Part shown: piece after piece, positions 27,545 to 37,153 of the stretch
Numbering within the stretch: position 1 is the first letter of the stretch
Layout: each line of letters starts with the position of its first letter
DNA from: an uncultured Lachnospiraceae bacterium
GTDB taxonomy: Bacteria > Bacillota > Clostridia > Lachnospirales > Lachnospiraceae
NCBI GenBank assembly: GCA_947164605.1
Contig: CAMUXE010000001.1
Span: forward strand, 157,779-221,778
Reading direction: 5' to 3'
Length of the DNA: 64,000 bases
Position numbers and translations under genes: made by a program
The notes under the pieces: generated by a model
What the model was told of the DNA's origin: nothing
What the model saw: the letters and a program-made list of their open reading frames with translations, nothing else
Databases searched by the model: none

Positions 27545-29512
27545 CTATCTAATTTCACTACCTGCGATAATATCTTTATCGAGAGTGAGAACTGAAAGAT
27601 TGTCCTCGTCATCACTTGCAGCAAGGATCATACCCTGTGATTCAATACCACAAAGCTTGACAGGCTTTAAATTGGTTACAACAGCAACCTTCTTGCCCAC
27701 CATCTCTTCTGGCTTGTAATAGTTAGAAATACCAGAGACAATCTGTCTTACTTCATCACCGATTCTAATCTGAGAACATAAGAGCTTTTTAGACTTCTTA
27801 ACCTTCTCACATGCAAGAACCTCTCCAACTCTAATCTGAATCTTTTCAAAATCAGAAAACTCTATCTCAGCCTTTTCCTCAACTTCTGGATACTTAATGC
27901 CGCCAGCTGCCTTTTTCTGAGCCTCTGCGATTTCCTCAGCCTTAGCTAAAACTTCATCCATATCAAGTCTTGCAAAAAGCATCTGTGGCTTCTCTACAAC
28001 CTTGAGGCCTGACTCTCTGAGACCAAACTTGTCAAGATCATCAAAATCTCTAAGTCCTACATTGGCATCCTCATAAATCTGAGCGAGTACCTTATCTGCT
28101 GTTGATGGCATATATGGCTTTAAGAGATTTGCACCGATTGTGATAGCTTCAGTGAGATTATAAAGAACCTCTGAAAGTCTGTCATACTTAGACTCATCCT
28201 TGCCAAGTACCCATGGCTCAGTCTCATCAATATACTTATTGCATCTCTTAAAGAGATTAAATACCTCAGTTATAGCATCTGCGACATGAAGAGTCTTCAT
28301 CTTATCGCAAACCTTTGCCTTCGTTCCTGTAATATATGCCTTAAACTCATCATCAATAGGCTCTGTCTTAGCTGTAGCCTTAAGAGCTCCACCAAGATAC
28401 TTATTGGACATGGCAACTGTTCTCTGAACAAGATTTCCAAGAGTGTTGGCAAGTTCAGAGTTGAATCTCTCAACCAAAAGCTCCCAGCTTATAACACCAT
28501 CATTTTCAAATGGCATCTCATGAAGTACAAAGTATCTAACTGCATCAACACCAAAGATATCTGCTAAATCATCAGCGTAGATTACATTGCCCTTTGACTT
28601 GCTCATCTTGCCATCGCCCTGTAAGAGCCATGGATGACCAAATACCTGCTTTGGAAGTGGCTCACCAAGTGCCATAAGCATGATTGGCCAGTAGATTGTA
28701 TGGAATCTCAAGATATCCTTGCCTATAAGGTGAAGATCTGCAGGCCAGAACTTCTTATATCTGTCAGAGTGATTTCCATCTGCATCATAGCCGATTCCAG
28801 TTATATAGTTTGTAAGTGCATCAATCCATACATAGATGACATGCTTCTCATCAAAAGTAACAGGGATTCCCCACTTGAAAGAAGTGCGTGAAACACAAAG
28901 ATCCTGAAGGCCAGCCTTAAGGAAGTTGTTCATCATCTCATTCTTTCTTGATTCTGGCTGAATAAAGAGTGGATTCTCTTCAATATACTTGATAAGACGA
29001 TCTGAATACTTGCTCATCTTAAAGAAATAAGCTTCCTCCTTAGCAGGAGTAACCTCTCTTCCACAATCCGGGCACTTGCCATCTACAAGCTGTGAGCTAG
29101 TCCAGAAAGACTCACAAGGTGTGCAGTACATACCTTCATACTCACTCTTATAGATATCACCCTGATTATAGAGCTTCTTAAAAATTTTCTTAACCTGCTC
29201 CTCATGATCCTCATCTGTAGTACGGATGAAACGGTCATAAGAAGTATCCATAAGGTCCCAAATTCTCTTAATCTCACCTGCAGCCTTATCTACGAACTCC
29301 TTAGGTGTTATTCCTGCCTCCTGGGCCTTAATCTCTATTTTCTGGCCATGCTCATCTGTTCCTGTCTGGAAAAAGACTTCATAACCTTCCTGTCTCTTAA
29401 ATCTTGCAATACTATCTGCAAGAACGATTTCATATGTATTTCCTATGTGTGGCTTACCAGATGCATAGGCAATTGCTGTTGTTATATAATATGGTCCTTT
29501 TGACTGTGACAT
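27545..29512 (-). CDS. metG: Methionyl-tRNA synthetase
   Basis: Charges initiator and elongator tRNA-Met. HIGH motif as KPHIGN, zinc knuckle CTPCESFW...GKCPDCG (about 127-148), KMSKSKGN, and a C-terminal EMAPII-like tRNA-binding domain (FEKIQIRVGEVLACEKVKKS) that dimerises the enzyme. The length of 655 aa is typical for the form with this domain. Heads a metG-tatD-rsmA group. Confidence 0.97.
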   Translation of the reverse strand: MSQSKGPYYITTAIAYASGKPHIGNTYEIVLADSIARFKRQEGYEVFFQTGTDEHGQKIEIKAQEAGITPKEFVDKAAGEIKRIWDLMDTSYDRFIRTTDEDHEEQVKKIFKKLYNQGDIYKSEYEGMYCTPCESFWTSSQLVDGKCPDCGREVTPAKEEAYFFKMSKYSDRLIKYIEENPLFIQPESRKNEMMNNFLKAGLQDLCVSRTSFKWGIPVTFDEKHVIYVWIDALTNYITGIGYDADGNHSDRYKKFWPADLHLIGKDILRFHTIYWPIMLMALGEPLPKQVFGHPWLLQGDGKMSKSKGNVIYADDLADIFGVDAVRYFVLHEMPFENDGVISWELLVERFNSELANTLGNLVQRTVAMSNKYLGGALKATAKTEPIDDEFKAYITGTKAKVCDKMKTLHVADAITEVFNLFKRCNKYIDETEPWVLGKDESKYDRLSEVLYNLTEAITIGANLLKPYMPSTADKVLAQIYEDANVGLRDFDDLDKFGLRESGLKVVEKPQMLFARLDMDEVLAKAEEIAEAQKKAAGGIKYPEVEEKAEIEFSDFEKIQIRVGEVLACEKVKKSKKLLCSQIRIGDEVRQIVSGISNYYKPEEMVGKKVAVVTNLKPVKLCGIESQGMILAASDDEDNLSVLTLDKDIIAGSEIR

Positions 29513-29609
29513 AATAACGCCTCCTTTTTTGCCTTACTATAATAACTTGATTTCGAATTATTGTAAAGTAATTGACTTTTCTATTTGTGGCTTTGATAAA
29601 ATCATGCTC

Positions 29610-30269
29610 TTACTCAATCCCTAAATCATTTACTATATTCCCTTTTTTGAGATTAGCTTTGATAAATTTCTCATACTCGTAATCCCAAAGTTCTCTTGAT
29701 CCCTTTGCTGTATTCTCATTTCTTTTAAGAATCTGACTGATTTTAACAGCATTCTCTCTCCAAGCCAAAGCTCCAGTGGCATCGTTTAAAAGAACAGGTT
29801 GAAAGTTATCCATAGTCCTTGCAAATCTTGCCTCAGCCGTCTGTCCTGCCTCAAACTCATCCCAGAGTTCCCTCATAAATTTAGCCTGATCCTTAGGCAG
29901 TTTCTCAAAGAGCTCATCAGCGCTGGCTAACTCCCTCTCTCTCTGAGTTTTTTTAGCACTTTCATCATAGGCGTAGGTATCTCCTGCACCTATCTCTACG
30001 AGATCGTGAATCAGGAGCATCTCTATGGTGCGCAACTTATCAATTTTCTCATTGGCATACTCGGCAAGCAACATTGTCATAATGGACATATGCCATGCGT
30101 GTTCTGCGTCATTCTCCCTCTCCATATCAGTCTTGAAAGTATGACGCTTTATAGCCTTTTCCTTGTCAATATATCGGATAAAGTCTATTTGTTTCTCTAA
30201 TCTGTCAAGGTCTGTATTTTCCTGAGCTTGGCTACAGTCAGCTCTTCTTTGAACTCTATCAGCATCCAT
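29610..30269 (-). CDS. HD-domain phosphohydrolase, 5'-deoxynucleotidase-like
   Basis: 219 residues with the HD metal motif: H in RHTF, H in ENDAEHAWHMS, HD in IHDLVEIGAGDT, and a distal D in RTMDNFQPVLLND. This arrangement matches HDDC2/YfbR-like 5'-deoxynucleotidases. These enzymes dephosphorylate deoxynucleoside monophosphates. The first ~25 residues (QRRADCSQAQENTD) are poorly conserved, but AGGAGAATC supports the ATG. Alone between metG and the SPFH gene. Confidence 0.87.
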   Translation of the reverse strand: MDADRVQRRADCSQAQENTDLDRLEKQIDFIRYIDKEKAIKRHTFKTDMERENDAEHAWHMSIMTMLLAEYANEKIDKLRTIEMLLIHDLVEIGAGDTYAYDESAKKTQRERELASADELFEKLPKDQAKFMRELWDEFEAGQTAEARFARTMDNFQPVLLNDATGALAWRENAVKISQILKRNENTAKGSRELWDYEYEKFIKANLKKGNIVNDLGIE

Positions 30270-30341
30270 AAGATTCTCCTGCTTTTAAATTACACAATCC
30301 TTTAATATAAGCCTTTGATTTTCAAATTCTTATATTTAAAC

Positions 30342-31136
30342 CTAGTTTCCAAGTCCAACTACAACACTGGAAGTATCACCAACTACTGTGTCTGGATACT
30401 CTCCATTCCACTTTTCAAGTGTCTTGTACTTAATTACATCATCATTGAGTGACTCAGAAAGTTTTCTGTTGGCCTCAGCCTGAGCCTCTGCCCTGATTGT
30501 AGTTGCAGTTGCCTCACCCTCAGCCTCAACCTTTTTCTGAAGGGCCTCAGTCTCTGATCTAAGTCTGTTCTGCTCTGCAATCTGTTTCTGCTCTATGGCA
30601 GCATTGTATTCCTCAGAAAAATCAAAATCAGTGATATTGAACTCATCTATAGCAAGACCATAATCTGACATTTTCTTCTTGATATTGTCCTCAATATTCT
30701 TGCCCACACTTGATCTCTCTGTGATAAGCTCCTCAGCAGAATACTGAGCCATGACAGCCTTCATGCTCTCCTGAATAGCTGGCTTTAAGATTGTTTCCGC
30801 ATAAGCGGCACCTACTGTAACGTATATAGCTGCTGACTTTTCTGGCAAAACATGGAAATTTACTGACACAGATGACTTAACATTCTGTAAATCCTTAGAT
30901 GTACTTGCAGCCTGCAAGTCTACCTTCTGAACCTTGTTGTTAATCTTTGTCACCTTGTTAAATCCAGCAGGAACTATATGTAAGCCCTCCTTGAGAGTAT
31001 TTTCACTCACACGACCTAAGGTAGATACTACTCCTGATGTTCCTGAATCAATGATAACTATTGATGCTAGGCAATATACCAAAACCAAAACTAGAAGGGC
31101 TATGATGCCCGCAACTTTTCCCTTAACTTTTTTCAT
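30342..31136 (-). CDS. SPFH/prohibitin-family membrane protein
   Basis: One N-terminal transmembrane helix (residues ~7-29), then an SPFH domain (DSGTSGVVSTLGRVSE, KEGLHIVPAGF, ITERSSVG) and a C-terminal coiled coil rich in Ala/Glu (EQKQIAEQNRLRSETEAL). Prohibitin-type SPFH proteins form ring-shaped membrane scaffolds or regulate membrane proteases such as FtsH. No NfeD partner is adjacent. AGAGGAGAAAAT precedes the ATG. Confidence 0.9.
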   Translation of the reverse strand: MKKVKGKVAGIIALLVLVLVYCLASIVIIDSGTSGVVSTLGRVSENTLKEGLHIVPAGFNKVTKINNKVQKVDLQAASTSKDLQNVKSSVSVNFHVLPEKSAAIYVTVGAAYAETILKPAIQESMKAVMAQYSAEELITERSSVGKNIEDNIKKKMSDYGLAIDEFNITDFDFSEEYNAAIEQKQIAEQNRLRSETEALQKKVEAEGEATATTIRAEAQAEANRKLSESLNDDVIKYKTLEKWNGEYPDTVVGDTSSVVVGLGN

Positions 31137-31196
31137 ATATTTTCTCCTCTAAATTTTAAAAGAGCCTGATGCAAAAACACCAAGCTCTTATAAATA

Positions 31197-31226
31197 CTGT
31201 CATCCAGGTCTTCCTCAGATGACAGC
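31197..31226 (-). terminator. Hairpin downstream of pckA
   Basis: CTGTCATC/GATGACAG stem without a clear T-run; a weak terminator candidate. Confidence 0.4.
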
Positions 31227-31249
31227 TTAAATTTCAAATTAATTCACTA

Positions 31250-32854
31250 TTAGAGCTGTGGACCTGCAGCAACAAGTGCCTTACCAGCGTCATTACCCTC
31301 ATACTTCTTGAAGTTCTTCTGGAATCTCTCAGCAAGATCCTTAGCCTTAACTTCCCACTCCTCTGCTGTAGCATATGTATCTCTTGGATCAAGGATACCT
31401 GTATCTACACCTGGAAGCTCTGTAGGTACTTCGAAATCGAAGTAAGGAATCTTCTTTGTAGGAGCCTTGTTAACATCTCCTGAAAGGATAGCATCGATGA
31501 TACCACGAGTATCCTTAATAGAAATTCTCTTGCCTGTGCCGTTCCAACCTGTGTTAACGAGGTAAGCCTTAGCACCGCTCTTCTCCATCTTCTTTACAAG
31601 TTCCTCAGCATACTTTGTTGGGTGAAGCTCAAGGAAAGCCTGACCGAAGCAAGCAGAGAATGTTGGAGTAGGCTCTGTGATACCTCTCTCAGTACCAGCA
31701 AGCTTAGCTGTGAATCCTGAAAGGAAGTAGTACTTTGTCTGCTCTGGTGTAAGGATTGAAACTGGAGGAAGTACTCCGAAAGCATCAGCTGAAAGGAAAA
31801 TTACATTCTTTGCAGCTGGACCGTGAGAGATAGGCTTAACAATCTTCTCAATGTGGTCGATTGGGTAAGATACACGAGTGTTCTCTGTAACTGACTTATC
31901 TGTGAAGTCAATCTTACCGTCTTCTGCTACTGTAACGTTCTCAAGAAGAGCATTTCTCTTGATAGCGCCGTAGATATCTGGCTCAGCATCTCTGTCAAGG
32001 TTGATAACCTTAGCGTAGCATCCACCCTCAAGGTTGAATACGCCGTTGTCATCCCAACCGTGCTCATCATCACCGATAAGAAGTCTCTTAGGATCTGTAG
32101 AAAGTGTTGTCTTACCTGTTCCTGAAAGACCGAAGAATACTGCTGTGTTCTCACCGTTAAGGTCTGTGTTAGCTGAACAGTGCATTGAAGCGATGCCCTT
32201 TAATGGGAGGTAGTAGTTCATCATAGAGAACATACCCTTCTTCATCTCTCCGCCGTACCATGTATTGATAATAACCTGCTCATGGCTTGTAATGTTGAAT
32301 ACTACTGCTGTCTCTGAGTTAAGACCTAACTCTTCGTAGTTCTCAACCTTAGCCTTAGAAGCGTTATATACAACGAAATCAGGCTTGAAGTTTGCCTCTT
32401 CCTCTGCTGTTGGCTTAATGAACATATTTCTTACGAAATGAGCCTGCCAAGCAACTTCCATGATGAAACGAACTGCCATACGAGTATCAGCGTTAGCACC
32501 ACAGAAACCATCTACTACGTAAAGCTTCTTGTTTGAAAGCTCCTTCTTAGCGATTTCCTTTAATGCAGCCCAAGTCTCCTGAGAAGCCTTGTGGTTATCA
32601 TTCTTATACTCATCACTTGTCCACCATACTGTGTCCTTAGAGTTCTCATCTTCAACGATGAACTTATCCTTAGGAGAACGGCCTGTGTAGATACCTGTAA
32701 ATACATCTACAGCACCAAGCTCTGTCTGGTGACCAACTTCGAATCCCTCAAGATCTGCCTTTGTCTCTTCCTCGAAAAGTGTCTCGTAAGAAGGATTGTA
32801 AACAACCTCTGTAGCTCCAGTAATTCCGTACTGGCTTAAATCAACATTTGCCAT
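31250..32854 (-). CDS. pckA: Phosphoenolpyruvate carboxykinase (ATP)
   Basis: Interconverts oxaloacetate plus ATP and PEP plus CO2. In fermenting gut anaerobes it often runs toward oxaloacetate. Kinase-1a P-loop [12 protein letters not shown] (~239-250), kinase-2 [10 protein letters not shown], substrate site TGRSPKDKF and a SCFGQAF-like stretch as [13 protein letters not shown]. The 534-aa length is standard. Its own sigma-A promoter lies 50 bp upstream. Codon choice resembles pflB, suggesting strong expression. Confidence 0.97.
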   Translation of the reverse strand: MANVDLSQYGITGATEVVYNPSYETLFEEETKADLEGFEVGHQTELGAVDVFTGIYTGRSPKDKFIVEDENSKDTVWWTSDEYKNDNHKASQETWAALKEIAKKELSNKKLYVVDGFCGANADTRMAVRFIMEVAWQAHFVRNMFIKPTAEEEANFKPDFVVYNASKAKVENYEELGLNSETAVVFNITSHEQVIINTWYGGEMKKGMFSMMNYYLPLKGIASMHCSANTDLNGENTAVFFGLSGTGKTTLSTDPKRLLIGDDEHGWDDNGVFNLEGGCYAKVINLDRDAEPDIYGAIKRNALLENVTVAEDGKIDFTDKSVTENTRVSYPIDHIEKIVKPISHGPAAKNVIFLSADAFGVLPPVSILTPEQTKYYFLSGFTAKLAGTERGITEPTPTFSACFGQAFLELHPTKYAEELVKKMEKSGAKAYLVNTGWNGTGKRISIKDTRGIIDAILSGDVNKAPTKKIPYFDFEVPTELPGVDTGILDPRDTYATAEEWEVKAKDLAERFQKNFKKYEGNDAGKALVAAGPQL

Positions 32855-32903
32855 GAAAAAATACCTCTTTTCTTAATGAACGTTATTTTTTTAACTAGCG
32901 TTA

Positions 32904-32932
32904 AGTATACACAATCAGCTTTGATATTGCAA
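32904..32932 (-). promoter_or_regulatory. Sigma-A promoter of pckA
   Basis: TTGCAA, 17-bp spacer, TATACT on the minus strand. An inverted pair TTAACGCTAG/CTAGTTAAAA-AACGTT lies just downstream and could be an operator. Confidence 0.7.
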
Positions 32933-32979
32933 GAAATTATATTCTAATTTTTCAATTAAAATGTGAATAAAAATTCACA

Positions 32980-33606
32980 TTATTCTGCCCTATCAAGTAC
33001 TCCTGCCAAGCCCTCTGACATAAAGGTCCAAATCATTCTATAATAGCTTTCGCTCTTTGGAAGATCACCTACTATGATTTTTCTAGCGAAAACGCAGGAC
33101 ATATCCATAATATAGGTCCATATAAACCCAATGGCATCCTTGTCCAGCTTTATAGACTTAATCATAACAGAGATAATCACTCCGAAACGATCAAAATACA
33201 GGGCATCCAATTTTTCTTCGTCATCGAGAATGCACCTGATATATGGCGATGTTCTAAACTCTATATAAAAAAGAGTCTTGTAATCACTATCTATCAAAAA
33301 CTTAAAATATTTCAACCAATGTATATAAGCAATCTTAATCAAATTTTTCTTATCAATTGGCCTGTCCATGTATTCTACCGGCATGTTTTCATGCTTGCCA
33401 TCAATCAGGGCTGCTATCTCTTTTTGTATGCTCTGATAACATGCATACAAGAGCTCATCCTTTGATTTGAAATACCTGTACATGAGACCATCTGAAACAT
33501 TGGCCCTGGCCGCAACTTTTCTTGTTGAAAGTGCTGGCAATCCAGTCTCCGAAACCAACCTCATAGTCGCGTCCATAATCTCATCTCTTTTATTCTTGCC
33601 TGCCAT
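32980..33606 (-). CDS. TetR-family transcriptional regulator
   Basis: 208 residues; N-terminal HTH at ~10-55 (MDATMRLVSETG, STRKVAARANVSDGLMYRYF, KSKDELLYACY), then a divergent helical ligand domain. TetR repressors usually control an adjacent exporter; none is adjacent here, since the gene faces the same way as pckA upstream on the minus strand. Ligand unknown. AAGGAG lies 8 bp before the ATG. Confidence 0.88.
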   Translation of the reverse strand: MAGKNKRDEIMDATMRLVSETGLPALSTRKVAARANVSDGLMYRYFKSKDELLYACYQSIQKEIAALIDGKHENMPVEYMDRPIDKKNLIKIAYIHWLKYFKFLIDSDYKTLFYIEFRTSPYIRCILDDEEKLDALYFDRFGVIISVMIKSIKLDKDAIGFIWTYIMDMSCVFARKIIVGDLPKSESYYRMIWTFMSEGLAGVLDRAE

Positions 33607-33723
33607 TATGTAACTCCTTCTTAAGTCCGCAGCATTTTACTTTCGATTGCTTTTTTCCCCACACCTTGCAAGTATATCATTATCAAACTAACTATACAAG
33701 TAAAAAGGAATTGCTGATTAGGT

Positions 33724-33771
33724 AAAAAAAAGCCTTTCAACCTAGGTTAAACCTAAATCAAAAGACCTTTA
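33724..33771 (-). terminator. Terminator of tRNA-Lys
   Basis: AAAGGTCTTTTGATTTAGGTT pairs, with G-U pairs, to AACCTAGGTTGAAAGGCTTT, then T8; directly after the tRNA. Confidence 0.75.
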
Positions 33772-33772
33772 G

Positions 33773-33845
33773 TGCGCCGCCAGGGGTTCGAACCCTGGAC
33801 ACCCTGATTAAGAGTCAGGTGCTCTACCAACTGAGCTAGCAGCGC
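33773..33845 (-). tRNA. tRNA-Lys (anticodon CUU)
   Basis: Full cloverleaf on the minus strand: acceptor GCGCTGC/GCGGCGC (one G-U pair), D arm with AGCTCAGTTGGTAGAGC, anticodon stem CTGA/TCAG with loop CTCTTAA giving CTT, and T arm CAGGG-TTCGAAC-CCCTG. The discriminator is A and CCA is not encoded. Reads AAG codons. The following AT-rich stretch to 34143 holds no recognisable gene. Confidence 0.97.
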
Positions 33846-34143
33846 TTATTTTGTTTTGTTGTTTCGCATCAGCGCCTCAACAATTTGGTATTATAAAGAC
33901 ATTTCAAAAACTTTGCAAGTACTTTTTTGAATTTTTTGTGCACTAATTTAGATACAAGAGTTTCCTCACCTCGTCAAATGTGCCTCAAGTCCAGCAAACA
34001 TCGCATTTCCTCCAATCAACATTTTCCCAAAAAAACTTTGAATTTTTTGAATTTTCTTTCTTTTCCCCCTTAAAATGCGGCCCTTTTTTTGTAAAAAAAG
34101 CTATTTTTTTTAAATTTTTCCCTCAAGAATTTTTTCAAAAAAA

Positions 34144-34174
34144 GCTGTGAAATGCTTATTAAGCATCCCACAGC
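34144..34174 (-). terminator. Terminator of the tandem NSS genes
   Basis: GCTGTG...CACAGC with an inner TGCTTA/TAAGCA stem, then T7 on the minus strand. Confidence 0.85.
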
Positions 34175-34193
34175 TCAAAATTTTCTATAAATT

Positions 34194-35606
34194 TTATAAG
34201 TCAAAGAGGCCAATTGACTGTAAGAACAAGATAAACATAATGATTGGAGCAATATACTTGATCATAATCACATATATTTTTCTTCTTGGGAATTTCTCTC
34301 CATTTTTTGTAACTTCATCTGTAATCCACTTAGGTCCTAAAACCCAACCGATAAGGATTGAAGACAAGAAAGAAATCAAAGGCATGAGGAAACTGTTACT
34401 TATATAGTCCATAATATCAAGGATCTGGCCTATAGAGCCATTTGGCAGTTTAATTTCAAAGTAAAGATGGTTGTAGCCTAAACAGATCACGATTGATGCT
34501 AAGCTGTAAATAACAAGAAGGATAGCTGTAAGCTTTTTTCTACTTATCTTGAAGAGCTCCATACAGTTAGAAACGATTGTCTCCATAACCGAGATACAAG
34601 ATGTAAGGGCGGCAAAACCAACCATAAGGAAGAAGAGCAAACCGATAATTCTACCGGCTATAGGTCCCATCTCAGCAAAAACCTTAGGAAGTGAGATAAA
34701 GATAAGTCCTGGACCAGCAGACATTCCCTCTACACCAGAAAAGGCGTAAATACTAGGAATAATCATAGCTCCTGCAAGCAAGGCTACTATTGTGTCAAAT
34801 ATTTCTATCTGAGTTACAGACTTATTAAGATCAACCTCATCCTTTACATAAGATCCATAAGTAATCATGATACCCATAGATACGCTGAGTGAGAAGAAAA
34901 GCTGACTCATAGCATCCAGAAGAACAGATAAGAAGCCTTTTACAGTCAGGCCACTGAAGTTAGGAATAAGATAAACCTTAAGTCCCTCCAAGCCTGTTCT
35001 TGTAACAGACTGGCCTGTTGTGGCATCAAGACCTGTATGCTTGAGCATCATGGCAAAGATTGATATTCCTACAACCATTACCAGAAGTCCTGGCATAATA
35101 AGTTTTGACGAAGCTTCAATACCCTTCTCAACACCCAAAAAGACTATGATACAAGTAACCACCATAAAGATGAGCATATAAAAAATTGGCGGCATATCAG
35201 AAGTGATAAAGTTAGTAAAGTATTTACTGTCCGCTGCCTGGCTGCCCTCACCTAAAATGTAGGCCCTAATATAGTTAAGAATCCAGCCACCAATTACTGC
35301 ATAATATGTCATGATAAGAACTGGTACTATGAAAGTGAGAATACCTAAGAATTTCCAACCCTTCTTCATAGAGTCATACGCATAGATTGAACTGAGCTTA
35401 GTCTTTCTACCTATTGCAAGGTCACTTGTTAAAAGTGTAAATCCAAAGGTAATAACCAAGACAAGATATACTATAAGAAAAAGGCCACCGCCATCTTTAG
35501 CAGCAAGATATGGAAACCTCCATATATTGCCCAAGCCAACAGCACTTCCAGCTGCTGCAAGTACAAAGCCGAGCTGGCCTGTAAAAGAACTTCTATTTTT
35601 TTTCAT
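34194..35606 (-). CDS. Na+-dependent transporter, NSS/SNF family (second of tandem pair)
   Basis: 470 residues, 11-12 predicted helices of the LeuT fold. The family signature is GFVLAAAGSAVGLGNIWRFPY in helix 1 (the Na1/Na2 sites), followed by GGGLFLIVYL. NSS proteins import amino acids or related amines with Na+. It lies 35 bp downstream of a paralogue; both share the first ~40 residues almost exactly, so a tandem duplication is likely. Substrate unknown. AAGGGGTATAAA precedes the ATG. Confidence 0.93.
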   Translation of the reverse strand: MKKNRSSFTGQLGFVLAAAGSAVGLGNIWRFPYLAAKDGGGLFLIVYLVLVITFGFTLLTSDLAIGRKTKLSSIYAYDSMKKGWKFLGILTFIVPVLIMTYYAVIGGWILNYIRAYILGEGSQAADSKYFTNFITSDMPPIFYMLIFMVVTCIIVFLGVEKGIEASSKLIMPGLLVMVVGISIFAMMLKHTGLDATTGQSVTRTGLEGLKVYLIPNFSGLTVKGFLSVLLDAMSQLFFSLSVSMGIMITYGSYVKDEVDLNKSVTQIEIFDTIVALLAGAMIIPSIYAFSGVEGMSAGPGLIFISLPKVFAEMGPIAGRIIGLLFFLMVGFAALTSCISVMETIVSNCMELFKISRKKLTAILLVIYSLASIVICLGYNHLYFEIKLPNGSIGQILDIMDYISNSFLMPLISFLSSILIGWVLGPKWITDEVTKNGEKFPRRKIYVIMIKYIAPIIMFILFLQSIGLFDL

Positions 35607-35641
35607 TTTATACCCCTTAAATTAAATCATATTATCTTATA

Positions 35642-37027
35642 TTAGATACTGATAATTCCCAGTGTATTGAGAACTGATGTGACGAGAATAATAAGCAAGA
35701 AAATAATTGCAAAATACTTTAACACGATCTTGTACATATCTTTTCTTCTAAACTTGGAAGTCAACATAACTTCCTCCTCAATCTTTTCAATTTTAACAAC
35801 TTTCAAGATGAGAATAATTGTCGCTATAGCGCCAATAGGCATCATAACTGAATTTGTCAGAAAATCGAAGAAATCAAGTATATCCAAATTCAAAATCTTT
35901 ATCGAAGATAAGTCATTGAATCCAAGTGCTGAGAATATTCCAAGCAAGGCAACAAAAAATGATACAAGCAAAGAAGCCTTGACTCTGGACAAGTGGAATT
36001 CATCTTCAAATGTCGAAACAATACTCTCTGCAAGAGCTACAGAACTTGTTGTAGCTGCAAAGAAGACTAGTAAGAAGAATAGAATGCCTATGCCTCTGCC
36101 AAAGCCCATAGAATCAAAAACATTAGGCAGTGAGATAAACATAAGACTTGGTCCAGCCTTAAGAGTTGTTTCCTGTCCGCCATTCAAGGCAAATACAGCT
36201 GGTATAACCATCAAACCCGAAATAATAGCGATCAATGTGTCAAAGATTTCAACCTTAACTGTTGAATTCTCAATATCGACATCCTTCTTCATGTAAGAGC
36301 CAAATGTATAGAGAATACCCATCGCAACTGAGAGGGAATAAAACATTTGCCCAAGTGCTGCCACAACTGTCATCCAAGAGAACTTGCTAAAGTTAGGAAT
36401 GAGGAAGTACTTTACACCTTCTATAGCACCAGGTCTTGTCACTGAGTAGACAACAACCATTATGGAGAGTATAACCAAGACTGGCATCATAAATTTAGAG
36501 ACTTTCTCGATTCCGTTTCTAACTCCCAAAAAGATAATTACCATGGTGAATGTTGCAAAAAGCAAGAACCATCCAACCTGTTCTGTTGATGAGCCTAAAA
36601 ATCGCTCAAAAAAGCTTACAGCGTTAGGATTGCTCATGTCAGTTGCAAGTTCATCACCATCACCTACAATATACATAAAAAGATACTTGAGAACCCATCC
36701 ACCAATTACTGAATAATAAGGAACTATCAGCAATGGTACTATTGCGTTAATCCAGCCGCCTATCCTTAAAGTCTTTCCTGCACCTGCCTTTTTAAAGGCA
36801 CCGACTGGACTTTTTTGAGTCATACGTCCAAGCGTTGTCTCAGAAATTATCATTGTATAGCCAAAAGTTGCAGCAAGTATCAAGTAGACAAAAAGGAAGA
36901 TTCCTCCGCCATACTTTGCAGCAAGATATGGAAACCTCCATATATTGCCCAAACCAACTGCGCTTCCTGCAGCTGCAAGCACAAACCCTACTCGACCTGA
37001 GAATGTGCTTCTTTTTTTCTTTTCCAT
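35642..37027 (-). CDS. Na+-dependent transporter, NSS/SNF family (first of tandem pair)
   Basis: 461 residues with helix-1 motif SAVGLGNIWRFPYLAAKYGG and the unwound helix-6 region SLSVAMGILYTFGSY, where substrate and Na+ bind. It is a paralogue of the following gene and of the divergent NSS gene at 48306. GGAGG lies 7 bp before the ATG. Divergent from the AI-2E-family permease gene. Confidence 0.93.
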   Translation of the reverse strand: MEKKKRSTFSGRVGFVLAAAGSAVGLGNIWRFPYLAAKYGGGIFLFVYLILAATFGYTMIISETTLGRMTQKSPVGAFKKAGAGKTLRIGGWINAIVPLLIVPYYSVIGGWVLKYLFMYIVGDGDELATDMSNPNAVSFFERFLGSSTEQVGWFLLFATFTMVIIFLGVRNGIEKVSKFMMPVLVILSIMVVVYSVTRPGAIEGVKYFLIPNFSKFSWMTVVAALGQMFYSLSVAMGILYTFGSYMKKDVDIENSTVKVEIFDTLIAIISGLMVIPAVFALNGGQETTLKAGPSLMFISLPNVFDSMGFGRGIGILFFLLVFFAATTSSVALAESIVSTFEDEFHLSRVKASLLVSFFVALLGIFSALGFNDLSSIKILNLDILDFFDFLTNSVMMPIGAIATIILILKVVKIEKIEEEVMLTSKFRRKDMYKIVLKYFAIIFLLIILVTSVLNTLGIISI

Positions 37028-37093
37028 CTTTAACCTCCAAATTAAGTAATTGACATCACTATATTATTTTAAATTATTTTCGTCAATTCTTTC

Positions 37094-37122
37094 TTGTTAT
37101 GAAGGCACTTTATAGCTATAAT
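37094..37122 (+). promoter_or_regulatory. Sigma-A promoter of the AI-2E-family permease gene
   Basis: TTGTTA, 17-bp spacer, perfect TATAAT. Confidence 0.7.
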
Positions 37123-37153
37123 TATAAAAAACCAATAAACAAACGAGGTCTAT